From: Dendrophyllia cribrosa
Taxonomy: Eukaryota > Cnidaria > Anthozoa > Scleractinia > Dendrophylliidae
Length of the DNA: 64,000 nt
Assembly (NCBI GenBank): GCA_024195265.1
Contig: JAJLRJ010000009.1
Coordinates: 27,286,597-27,350,596 of the forward strand
Direction: 5' to 3'
The translations under genes were made by a program, and so were the position numbers. The notes under the pieces were generated by a model, which was given only the letters and a program-made list of their open reading frames with translations, ran no database searches and was not told the origin of the DNA. Positions 11,102 to 21,100 of this stretch are shown here, in pieces; the first letter of the stretch is position 1; every line of letters starts with the position of its first letter.

Positions 11102-13927
11102 CTAAGGCACATCCTGACCAATGAGGACAGACACTTCTTTCACGTCCACCGCAACATCTGGCAACGCTAAATTCTTTAGGTGTGGCCATTCAGACAAATC
11201 CAGCTGGCTCGGGAAGTACCTGTCGGACACATTTAGGCTTTCTACTGCTAAACCATGAGAGACTGCAAAACGTGGACCATCCTGGCTTGTTGGGCTCACA
11301 AGGAATGTCACCTTGGACAGCTCACAGTTGTGATTCCTACTGGTTACAGTGTTAATGCTAACTTTCTCTGGAACTCCTTGAAGTTGCAATCTTTCCGCAA
11401 GGTGAGAGGTAATCATGGAACTAACAGCGGCTGAGTCAAGCAAGCCATATGTGGTAACAGCTGCTCCATTGTCCGCGATCACACACAAAGGCACCACCTT
11501 TAGCAGTACAAAACTTCTTTTCGAATTCCCCGTAGTTGCACTGTTCACAGTTAGGTCCGTCATTGGAGGAATGCTCGGATTAGCATTCTGACTGTCGCTA
11601 TTGTCAGCCTCAGCTGTCGTTGACACATGTACATGTAACAATGAATGATGATTCAAAGGGCGAGCACAGTCCCTTTCTGTACAACTGATACTTTCTGAAC
11701 ACTCCCTCTGCAAATGTGACTCTGAAAGACACCGGTAACACAGCTTGTTGAACCTCGCAAATCGTCGCCGCCAAGCCACACTCTTAGACAAGAAGACTGG
11801 ACACTTTGGAACCATGTGCGTTTCCTTGCAGACCTTACAAACATCAGCACGACTGCCAACACTTCTGCTACCTCGGTCTTCTCTTCCAGGTGTGGTCTTT
11901 CCTGATCCTCGATCAGCTTCGTTTCGCAGGACTTCTGTTGCTAGTGTAGTAATTCTTGCGCCTGAAGTGGGTCTAGAAGTAAAGACTGATTTCTTGGGGC
12001 CGTTGACACTGTTAAACTTAACGGATGTGCTGCTGGCTCTTCCGTAGACAGGATCAGTCTCAGTTTGAGACTCTGCGGTGATAAACTTAGATAGCTCTTT
12101 CAGAGTTGGCTCCTTTCCATCTGTCTTCTCGCGATACAACTTGGCTGTCTTTCTCCATTTCGCTTGTAAATGGTCTGGTAAGCGATCATAGATTTGTCTC
12201 AAATTAGTGGTACAATCAAGTTCATTTGACTGCAGTTCAAACATTGCCCAGCAACAGTTCTCAACCTTATCAGATAGAGCAAGCAGGGATGCACTGTCTC
12301 CAGCTCTAATCCTTGGACCACCAACAACTGAAGATTTGAGAGCCTGCACAATCATAGCATTTTGTCCAAACCTTTGCTTCAGCACACTCAGAGCTAGTTC
12401 ACAACCATTTGGTAGACCTTGATAGTTCTCGATTACCTTCCTTGCCCTTCCAGTTGTGTACGAGATCAAATAACTCATCTTCTCACTGTCCGTCAATGAT
12501 GTTTTGCTTTCTACTTGGTCTCTAAAATTTGCTCGAAATCTAAGGTACCTAGCTGGATCACCATCAAACGGAGTGGGTTCAGGCGGCGGCTGCGACATTC
12601 TTAGCTCCATCTTCTCCCAAAAGGCTGCTTGAGGTTTATGCTCAGTCCTTGTCACAGTACTATCCATGCTCTCGGCAGATTCATGGTTCATGGTATCTCC
12701 ACCACTATCAACACCGTGCATCTTCAAACGAACGGTCGGCAAGGCAAATTCCTTTACATCAGGGTTCAAGGTAGCCTTCGGCCTGTCAGCTGCTAGATTG
12801 GTTGATTGTTTCAATACTACATCAGTCGCTCTTGAACTGCTAAGCTCCCTTTCCTTAATGACTGACTCTGGAAGGCTGTTTTCCTGTAACTGCCTCTTTA
12901 TACTGGGCGAGGGATGTGCACCTATGCCATCATCATCTAGGTCATCGGAGCCCAGATACTGTTCATCGTCCTGTTTAATTGCATCTTCATACACCTTGCT
13001 CACAGCAGCAGCAGCTGCACATTCTGCCATCAATCTCACCCTTTCTGCCTCCCTTTTCGCAGCTTCAACTCGGTCGAGTTGTGCTAGTTTTGCTTCCAAC
13101 TCTACTTGCTTTGCTTTAGCTTCAAGAGCTTTCACCTTTGAGGAGGTAGTTGACACACGCGAGGACTTGGAACCCTTTGATTTGACACTTGATCTAACAG
13201 AGTTTCTTTCCATCTGATTTTCTCTATTTCGCCGGTCAGTATCAACCATCCATTTCTGAACCGCCTCGCGAAAGGGCACTATCTCCTGATGAATGTCGAG
13301 GTAAACCAGATGGTCCAGTGCTTGTTCCTCTCCGGTTAAGAGCTCTTGTATTTCTTCATGAAGATCCCCGAATACTTTAAAAAGTTCATTCAATCTTAAC
13401 AATTCCTTACTGACTGACTCCAAGTTCCTATCTAGACCCATGAGGGTTTCAATGTTAGCAATTTGAGTTTGAAGCTCTCTCTTGAGTTTCTTTCGTTCAC
13501 GAATATTTTGAGAAAGCTGATAGGCCTTTCCCTTTTCAGTCAGCTTAGGTTTTCTCTTTTCCATGACATTTTCACTGTCAGCAAGCTTGTCCTTTGCGTT
13601 GGGAAAAGCAGTCAAAGTCCCGTCCAAATCCAAGATTTCCTTTCCATTCCAATTTTCCACCGTAACAACAACACTCTTTTCCAAACCCGAATCCGTCGCT
13701 TCGTTCGCCTTAGTCGCATACCCCGACTCCAATAGCTCACATTCTATCACGGTGGAACTAGCCTTTGGCTCGCTAAACGACGTTTCCTGCGAAATTCCCG
13801 TTTGTTCAGGCGCCGCGGTCCCCTTTTCTTGTCGGTCATCATCGCTCGCATCAGGTGCGGTCGACATCACAAAGATCCGCAAATGATCAATGTACAATTT
13901 GCAGCTTCTCCACAAAACCAAAGTCAA
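11102..13927 (-). pseudogene. BEL gag and protease part
   Basis: An open frame of 941 codons from ATG 13927 to TAG 11102. Residues ~110-320 are lysine- and glutamate-rich and predicted to be coiled coil. The middle (FDGDPARYLRFRANF near 12560) is a DUF1759-like Gag core. Two zinc-knuckle-like Cys/His groups lie near 11835-11700 (CKVCKETHMVPKC, LCYRCLSESHLQREC). A DUF1758 aspartyl protease follows near 11440, where the usual DSG reads DSA (LLDSAAVSSMI). The terminal TAG comes right after LIGQDVP, where the frame continues directly into the reverse transcriptase, so it is either a recent nonsense change or a read-through stop. An upstream in-frame ATG at 13867 could be the real start. Confidence 0.85.
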
Positions 13928-14027
13928 ACATCAAAGTCAACGTCGAGGCATCGAAGTCACAAACAAAGCAACGACGTCCACTGCCAAAGCGACGCGATAA
14001 GCGGTAGCGATAAGGCTTCGAAGTTAC

Positions 14028-14318
14028 TGTAAGGTACAAAACCCTCGGCAATCACTGTAGTTTACAGATCCGTTTATTTTCCAGCTCCAAGACTTAGGCC
14101 AGTCGAGATACAACAATCAATCAGTTCTTAACAGGTCCAGGTCCAGAAGATGAATCAAGAACAATCAACAATCGATCAAATCGAATCGTAACTTCGAGTG
14201 AAAAGCCGTGAACGCGAACGCTACGCTAAACAAAAAACATCGCGGCTATTACAAAGGTACAAGAAGTCACGTGATTCAAAATGGCGGGAAAACAAACACA
14301 GGGAACCCAGCCGCAACA
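14028..14318 (-). repeat. BEL 5' LTR
   Basis: A 291-bp LTR matching 7176-7466 with one visible substitution, followed on the right by the target duplication ACTAT (14319-14323). As the 5' LTR of a minus-strand element it would hold the element's promoter. Confidence 0.95.
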
Positions 14319-14729
14319 ACTATGGTAAGGCTTGCGTAAACCGTTGGCTATTCAAAACTATAACGTGACATGTATGGCGTCTGTGATTGGTAGATAAACT
14401 AACAAAGTTATGCGCGCGCTAGAAAGTGCGCGCACTAATGTGGGTTAAATAAGCGTGCACTGAAACGCGCGCGTCTTAATGTGGCGTAGTAGGAGAAAAA
14501 TATATTTGTGTAAAATATAGATAGATTATCAATATATTAACTAGGAAATGTATACCTAATATAAAAAGCATAAGTGTATCATAATGCAGCACCTAAATGC
14601 AGTATGGCTACGAGAGAAGGAAAGGATAATAAGTGAGTTCAGTCAAAAATAAGATTAAGCTTGTGTAGACAGCAAACAAATTCAATAAAATGAAGGTGTA
14701 AATGAAATAAAATGAAATGAAACCAGAAA

Positions 14730-16200
14730 CTAGATCAAGTTATTAATTACTGGTTTCAGTCTGTTAATCCAGTAACTTTCTCTTGTTCTTCTTGTGTCTA
14801 GATTCCTGTTTCGTACTTTTTCGATGACTGATAACTTCATGTGCTGGCGTCCACATTTTTTGAAATGTCTTACTGTAGGGATGTTCTTATTCCCGATGGT
14901 GATGTCTGATCTATGTTGGTTTGCTCTCATGTGTATGCTGTTTTTTGTCTCTCCAATGTACTGATCTTTACACTTGGCACAAGTGATCAGGTAGATAACA
15001 TTCTCAGTTTGGCAGTTACTGTGTTGTTTCAAGATAACTGTTTCACGGGTGGTTGTACTTGTTACTGAACTGGGGCCGTATTCACGAAATCCTACCTAAG
15101 ATATATCATAAGATATAACTTAAGAGAAAATTTAGGAGCTTCCTAAGATATGTCCTAAGTGCTATTCACGAACGATATCTTATGACCATCCTAAGGTAAG
15201 CGTAACTTAGCAGTCTCCTAAGTTTAATGGTCGCGGGCAGTTATCGATTAGTAAAAGTAAACCAATCAGAGACAGTTTGTATGGCGCGATCTTATGAATA
15301 ATAAATAAGTTATGAAAATTACATGAATTAATATTTTGTATTGTGTAAATTGTTGTTGTAATCACAATGACGATACAATGATCTTTATTTCATCCCGAAT
15401 TTAAGATAGCAAAACCGTGATAATATCTTCGTTCATGGTCAGTAGCGAAAGCAACAAACAAATCCATCATCATTTTAATAGGGTCTACTTCGATATTTCT
15501 TGTACAAGGGCTTATGTTCACGAAAAACGGAAATATAACTCTGCAAAGAGAAAGAAATGTGGAACCCGTTAATGACACGAAGGCCTATATAAAACTAACC
15601 GTGTTGTTTGACCTCACTAGAAAATATTTAATTTTTCTTAGCAATATAATGCTTTAAAATGTTTATCTAATCGGTAACTATTGTGATACACAATAATCAC
15701 GATGAAAATCGACGTAAAACTCGTTAACAATCGAATTTAGCCTCCGTCAAGACATGTTTTAATAAGTTAGGAGGTCAATTTTGACCTCCTAAGTTTAGGA
15801 GAAAAATTAAGACATATCTTAAGTTAGGAGGTCTTCGTGAATACCAGTTAAGTTATGTCTTAAAAATTTAGGAGGTCCTAAGTTTAGAAGAAAAAATAAG
15901 ACATGTCTTAAAATAGGAGGTCTTCGTGAATACCAGTTATCTCCTAAGTTATATCTTAGGAGGCTCTTTGGACTTAGGATGCTTTCGTGAATACGGCCCC
16001 TGGAGAACGAGCCATATGATAGGCAACAGGCACAACGTGGATCAGACATGCACGGCCAAAATCCCGGCTTGGTATTAGGCGTAGGTCTGTGCTGTTTGTG
16101 CATGTGTGTAATGTGTATTTTGAGGCCTTTGTTGCAGTTGAATGAGCGGCTACAAATGGTACATTTAGTTGCATCACTGTCCGGTGTATATACAGAGGTG
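14730..16200 (-). pseudogene. Penelope GIY-YIG endonuclease fragment, interrupted
   Basis: On the minus strand 16200-16003 encodes a C2H2-type finger (CxxC...H...H near 16165-16090) followed by the CMSDPRCACCLSYGSFS stretch. After the inserted element, 15072-14730 encodes the GIY-YIG domain (VIYLITCAKCKDQYIGET ... ANQH), ending at a stop at 14730. In this copy the finger-to-GIY frame is continuous at the site where the 36-41 kb element has an extra T. GIY-YIG nucleases nick target DNA for Penelope insertion. The gene is inactive because of the insertion and the missing reverse transcriptase. Confidence 0.85.
15073..15999. mobile_element. non-autonomous DNA transposon with 3-bp duplication
   Basis: The 927-bp element has perfect terminal inverted repeats starting GGGCCGTATTCACGAA and lies between CTG duplications (15070-15072, 16000-16002). 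The empty site is seen in the same Penelope family at 37547 and 40673. Near both ends it holds many copies of the word CTTAAGATATGTC and its complement in alternating orientation (AAGTTAGGAGGTC blocks at the right end). A 62-codon frame at 15390-15578 is not recognised. The 3-bp duplication suggests a PIF/Harbinger-like mobiliser, but no transposase is encoded. Confidence 0.85.
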
Positions 16201-16521
16201 GGTGTATGGGTGTTTGGATTGTCCGGTTGTAGGCGCCTACTGGTGAGTACTGTTGATACACTTATACTTTTTATATTAGGTATACATTTCCTAGTTACTA
16301 TATTGATAATCTATCTATATTTTACACTAATATATTTTTCTCCTACTACGCCACATTAAGACGCGCGCGTTTCAGTGCACGCTTATTTAACCCACATTAG
16401 TGCGCGCACTTTCTAGCGCGCATAACTTTGTTAGTTTATCTACCAATCACAGACGCCATACATGTCACGTTATAGTTTTGAATAGCCAACGGTTTACGCA
16501 AGCCTTACCATAGTTGTAACT

Positions 16522-16558
16522 CCCCTGAAGAAGGCCGTGATGGCCGAAACGTAGGGTC
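16522..16558 (+). ncRNA. hammerhead ribozyme motif (Penelope arm)
   Basis: Core CTGAAGA at 16525-16531, stem II GGCC/GGCC with a GTGAT loop, GAAA at 16546-16549, palindromic ACGT as a two-base-pair helix III, A as the nucleotide before the cut, and GGG facing CCC as a short helix I. It is identical in the copies at 36756-36790 (minus) and 41434-41470 (plus). Confidence 0.7.
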
Positions 16559-16612
16559 AATAAAGCACAATCAAGTCAAGATATGGCGGTTGGAAGCTTG
16601 ATAATTACAACT

Positions 16613-16617
<5 letters not shown>

Positions 16618-16664
<47 letters not shown>
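16618..16664. repeat. AT dinucleotide run
   Basis: Pure AT dinucleotide tract directly outside the right end of Penelope-like element 1. Confidence 0.95.
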
Positions 16665-16666
<2 letters not shown>

Positions 16667-16782
16667 CTTAGCACAAGCATGTAAAAAAGTTCCACGATTG
16701 GAAATTTCACCCTGATGAAGGCAGCTGTACGCTGCCGAAATATAGGTGTTTTAAGAAAAAAAGTGTTTTCTCTTGTGTTAGA

Positions 16783-16822
<40 letters not shown>

Positions 16823-16950
16823 CTACCAGTGATAAAACTGAAGACTTCATCTGCTATAAAAGTGCTCGATGGTAGAACCAGAGCTGTGAATAAAGATGAA
16901 TTGCTGGAGTCGGACTAGTAATATAATATATATATATATATTGTTCAATT
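16665..16950 (+). mobile_element. Penelope-type terminal fragments between AT runs
   Basis: This short sequence, bounded by AT runs (16618-16664, 16784-16820, 16923-16941), contains a complete-looking hammerhead at 16708-16748. The segment after 16820 has no ribozyme or coding signal. It is probably a solo terminal repeat of a different Penelope-like family. Confidence 0.55.
16708..16748 (+). ncRNA. hammerhead ribozyme with helix I
   Basis: Helix I is CACC (16708-16711) with GGTG (16745-16748). The core is CTGATGA (16712-16718). Stem II pairs GGCAGC with GCTGCC (loop TGTAC), followed by GAAA (16737-16740), the palindromic ATAT as helix III and A16744 before the predicted cut. All invariant core positions are present. 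Confidence 0.8.
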
Positions 16951-17100
16951 GGTAATAACTACGCCAAGTATGGGGGATGATCCTACGACACCTTATATAA
17001 TAGGTATTTTTGAAGTTAACTTTTAAATTCCACGATCAACGTGGTTGGTGATCCTACCTCTGTCACCTTATAGTGTGTGTGTGTGCACAAATAAGCATTT

Positions 17101-17310
17101 ATGCGCCCCAACGGAGCCTTCCTAGAATACTTGCCATCACTCCCCGCCCCCCCCCCCCCCCCCCCCCCTCCTCCCAAGGTCCCCCAAGACCCACGAAGGC
17201 CTGAGTGGGGCTTGGAGGGCGTGATGGCAAGTATTCTAGGCAGGCTGCTGTCACATGATCACCCACTCCCTATACTACTCGCTAGACACAATGCCCGGGT
17301 CAGATATTAA
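17101..17310. repeat. poly-C tract inside a hairpin
   Basis: A C-only run (about 17147-17168) sits between inverted copies (CCTAGAATACTTGCCATCAC at 17120-17139 and its complement at 17220-17240). Its loop reads CCAAGACCCACGAAGG. Slippage is likely, so the assembled length is uncertain. There is no coding value. Confidence 0.7.
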
Positions 17311-17800
17311 AGTAACTGCTAGAAAATAACAATCATAAATAAGGACTGCACAAAATGCAAGGTTTCAATGTTGACAAACCAAAACAGCAACTCTTCTGAC
17401 AAAGGAATAGGCCACTCCGAATAATACCATAATAATCTTTTATGTGCAGGCTCAGCCTCACCGGGGTGTAATTATTCAAGTATCCTTTGTTAGAATTTAA
17501 TTTTTGAAACCGCTAAAAGGCCGCAGCGACGCTCTCTTGGTGCCCAGAAATCCCGTCGTCTAAGTAAACAAAACATAAGAATCCTTTTTTTTGCTGATCG
17601 TACCGTTTATTTTGCTGTAAAAGGCTCTCTCGATCCGACATTAAAAGCACCCAATAATGCATTGCACACCGCAAAATTCTTATAACACGTCATGTATGCT
17701 AACGGATTATGTCTCGGGGAAATTATCCAAAATGGCGGATCTCCGATCAAAATGGAGGTTTGAATGGACACATGTCCTTCTTATTATTTCCAGCACTGCT
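17311..17800. other. downstream of the host gene; no gene seen
   Basis: No exon is supported. On the minus strand this is 3' of the adhesion gene. TTTATTTATT at 17812-17821 gives overlapping AATAAA signals on the minus strand just after the stop codon, a plausible polyadenylation site for that gene. Confidence 0.45.
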
Positions 17801-17834
17801 AACAACAACTTTTATTTATTAATAAAAAAATAGC

Positions 17835-18170
17835 TTAACTGCTTGGTACATAAAAAATAAATAAAAAAGCAAGAGAGCAAAAGAGCAAAGGGGTCGAGAG
17901 GGCCTGGTGCCGTCCAGACGAGTTCCGACCATCCTCCTTCGTCCAGGCCCACGCCACCGCACTAGTATTGCTAGTTCCCAGGCCGTTCAAGTTGTATGTT
18001 CTCACGGAGACTTTGTAGTAATGGGATTTTAACAACCCTCCGACTCTGTAGTAGTTAAGTTGACTGTTTGGAATTTTTATTTCCAGAGTACTTGAAGAGG
18101 ACACCCCTTGTGGCTCAAATTTCATTAAAAATCCAATATGATCACTGTTCCATGTGTCTTGAGGTGGAAT
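17835..18170 (-). CDS. exon: FN3-13 second half plus hydrophobic C-terminus
   Basis: Acceptor AG precedes 18170. The exon encodes the FN3 second half (FEPQGVSS..., YYKVSVRTYNLNGLGTSN). It runs on through EDG into RNSSGRH and the hydrophobic tail PLLFCSLAFLFIFYV, then stop. At the point where the sister exon (45219-45459) splices out with GTAAGA, this copy reads GTCGGA, so the donor appears lost and the exon has become terminal. AATAAA signals follow at 17812-17821. Confidence 0.8.
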   Translation of the reverse strand: MPPQDTWNSDHIGFLMKFEPQGVSSSSTLEIKIPNSQLNYYRVGGLLKSHYYKVSVRTYNLNGLGTSNTSAVAWAWTKEDGRNSSGRHQALSTPLLFCSLAFLFIFYVPSS

Positions 18171-21100
18171 CTGTTAATAAAAGATAAAAAAAACAATTTG
18201 TTTTTATAAATATAGTTGATAAAGTAAATTAGCCACAATCTACGGATGAAGTTGTCCTTCAGTAGCATCTTGTATAATGGATGAACGGATCAAATGAGGT
18301 CTTATGTTTATTTAGTCCGAGCTTTCGCCGATCCACGGCATCATCAGGGAATGAGAAAATATTATACAATACAGGATTTAAAATGTAGTTGTGGCGTGGG
18401 TGACAGAAATAATATATATAGGTAGGCTTAGCCTAACAGCGGCGCCCTCTGAAGACCCTCTGAACAAGCTTAACTAAGATGAAACTTAACTAATAGGTGA
18501 AAGGTCGGCAGCACAAGAATTAAGGTTAATATTGACGACCGGGCTATTTTTCATTTTACTGGCAATTCTCAAAAACAGTATTACCCGACCGTCTGCACAG
18601 TACAAATCTCCATTAGTTTATGTTGAAAAGCAAAACGTGAACCATATATTTATAGAATTTGGTTTTATTGACTGAGTCGATAAGGTAAATTAGCCACCGT
18701 AAAAAGATTCGAGAAAGCTTTCTCGAATCTTTTTACGGTGGCTAATTTACCTTATCGACTCAGTCGATAAAACCAAATTCTTGTGCTTCACCCCCACCGA
18801 CGCAGCACCAGTTTCTCTAGAAACTAACCCCATTCATAATTTATAGCTCATAGAGGCCGAGCTGTCTTCGATGAAAGAAATCAAAATGAGTGAATTTGAG
18901 AACGTTTCATAAACAATTCTCCAAAACTAGCGAGAACACAAAGAAAAAGTCAATCACAGATTGATATCAACATAAATTCCCATCGAAAAATGTATTTTGT
19001 TTTACCTTTAAGTCACTGGACTGCTTGGAAATTCATTAAAACTCCGCTTCTTCGGTTCTGAAATCCGTAATAAAAACAAGGCATCTCCCCGCATTGATAA
19101 AAACGTATAAGGGTTCCTCGAAGCAATATTTTATCCTCGAGAGCTCTTCTTTTTCCACTAAAGCGGCTTCTGAGTAATCCTTAATTAGTATCCCTGTCTT
19201 GAGCAGCAAACCGCGAAAAAATGTAGAGAAGTAACGACTTTACTGCTCAGCTAAACACTGCGAAAGATCCAACTTTTTTAAAACTTTAAAAAGTGTTTAC
19301 CGAGCTGACGGCTGTGTAGCCGCGCGTGTGGCGTACGCTCGGACGGACGGACGGACACACATTAAAAGACGCCGCCCGCGAAACATTCCGCTGGCCATGA
19401 CCATGAAAAATGTCGAGCATGGGTTCTTTGAGTATGGGGCTGCGCAGCCGGGCCTTCGGCCCGGCGAGTGCTCCGCTAATAAGTAGACGATAGTAATGAA
19501 CAATAGATAATTAGCTGTAAAAATGATGGCGGTACTAAGTAGCAAACAATAAATGATTGGAATAAAAGGTCTTTGAGTTTGGTGATTGTGCGTTCGTTTA
19601 CTCCGGTGGAAAGGCTAAACTTCGGACCTTTCGATGGCAGGTTGATTTCATGGGTGTTGAGGTTATTTGTGAGGTCAGTGACAAAGTTGACGTAACTGCA
19701 CCGACCTCACAAATAACCTCAACACTCATCAATTCAACCTTCTATCGAAAGGTCCCAATTGCTGGTTAGTTTTTGTGTTGTGCATGGTGTGGGTATTGTT
19801 CAGTGTCTTTTGAATCTTTTGTTTTACGTCATTTGGTGATCACACCATCCGCAACACCAAGAAACTACCCATTCCCTGATGATGCCGTGGATCGGCAAAA
19901 ACTCGGAGAAATAAACACAGTAGCTTATATAATTAAGGCCTCATTTGATTCGTTCATCCAAATTAGCCACAGTAAAAAGATTCAAAAGCTGAGATGTTTC
20001 GAGCGCTAGCCCTTCGTCAGTTTGTTTATCTTCATTTGCAGTGGCGTCTAGTAAGCAAATCTCTTTTTATTAAAGGAAAATAATTTAGCAATAGACAAAA
20101 ATAGAATCTAGAAATGTAGCTGTTTGTGTATTAGTTACGTTACCTTTTCTTTTCAACCAATGAAAGGAAAACGATTTGAACAGAAAACAAACAAATATGA
20201 AGACTATGTAGAACAAATAAAATCCCAAAGTTTTGAATTATTTTTCGTTTAGGAGTTCTTATGTTATTTTTCAGTTCATTTTGCACCAACCTTCCATCTC
20301 AGTTCCAGTCCATCTTTGCCAGCTTGAATCACGGTCAAATTACTCGGAGGAAGGGAGGGAGCTGTGCAAAAAATAAATGAATAAATAAAGAAATAATAAA
20401 AATAATCCAAACTAGACCACGTTTCGATGTCATCCTGACACTGAAAATTTTTAAGTACTGAAATTACAACACTCCGTCGCAATGAAATCGCAGTTAAATC
20501 GCCGTGAACGTGAAATCACACCAGGAATCGCTAGCAGTTCACACTGGCATCATCTTATTTATTATCATAAAAAATGTTCTTTTACCAGTTTCCAGTGTTT
20601 TGATTGTATCCGAGGCATTACTGGGGCCACTACTTCCAACCTTGTTCGTAGCAATAACACGAAATCTGTAGTCAGTGTACGGCTTCAGATTGGGTAGAGT
20701 AAGCGGTAGTAAGTTCCACACGAGATGAGCGTCACGAACAACCATCAGCGTTCTCCATGACGCTGAGGCAGGGTCGAAAAAGGATTCGTTATTGTACTCA
20801 ATTGTGTAGGTCAGAATGGGGGTCCACCCCGATGGTCCAGGGGTGAAATTTAGTACCACAGACCGCGCCTTTGCCTCTATGATACTCAGATTGTGTGGTG
20901 TGCCTGGCAACACTTGTACTGCAAAGTCATAGAGACATGAAATAAGAAGGTCTGAAGGCTGGGCGGGGTGGAGGAGGGTTTTGGATTATGGTTAGGGTTA
21001 GGGGCCGGAGAGGAAAGGATAGCGGCATTTCTTATTTCGTCTCTGCCCTTCGGTCACATAAACGATACGCATTGAGCAAGGAAGGAGGATATGCTTTTAT

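Larger units (their letters stand above)
7176..14318 (-). mobile_element. Pao/BEL LTR retrotransposon, recently inserted
   Basis: A complete element on the minus strand. The two 291-bp LTRs (7176-7466, 14028-14318) start TG and end CA, and differ at one position that I can see. It is flanked by the 5-bp duplication ACTAT (7171-7175, 14319-14323). It interrupts a Penelope-like element, as the uninterrupted copies at 36.8 and 41.4 kb prove. One frame of about 2,100 codons (13927 to 7625) covers Gag, protease, reverse transcriptase, RNase H and integrase, broken only by TAG at 11102-11104 and TGA at 9662-9664. A purine tract, read as TGGGGTGGGG on the minus strand (7467-7476), abuts the 3' LTR. 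No clear TGG-starting primer-binding site was seen next to the 5' LTR. Confidence 0.95.
14319..16557 (-). mobile_element. Penelope-like element 1, main remaining piece
   Basis: This piece resumes the sequence broken at 7175. It reads like 36799-37783: an A/T-rich terminal region, a GIY-YIG coding region on the minus strand (14730 onward), then the upstream Cys/His-rich region to about 16248. At that point it joins an inverted copy of its own end (16255-16557 matches 41166-41470), so both outer ends have the same sequence in opposite orientation and each carries a hammerhead core. No reverse transcriptase remains. A 927-bp element is inserted at 15073-15999. Confidence 0.9.
18171..20290. other. 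intron between the halves of FN3-13, filled by repeats
   Basis: The outer parts resemble the intron at 45460-45898, showing that the whole exon-intron-exon unit was duplicated. The middle is occupied by a repeat-family copy (18418-19480), a near-perfect palindrome (18654-18782), an inverted repeat (19626-19676 with 19703-19754) and three hammerhead-like cores. Confidence 0.7.
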
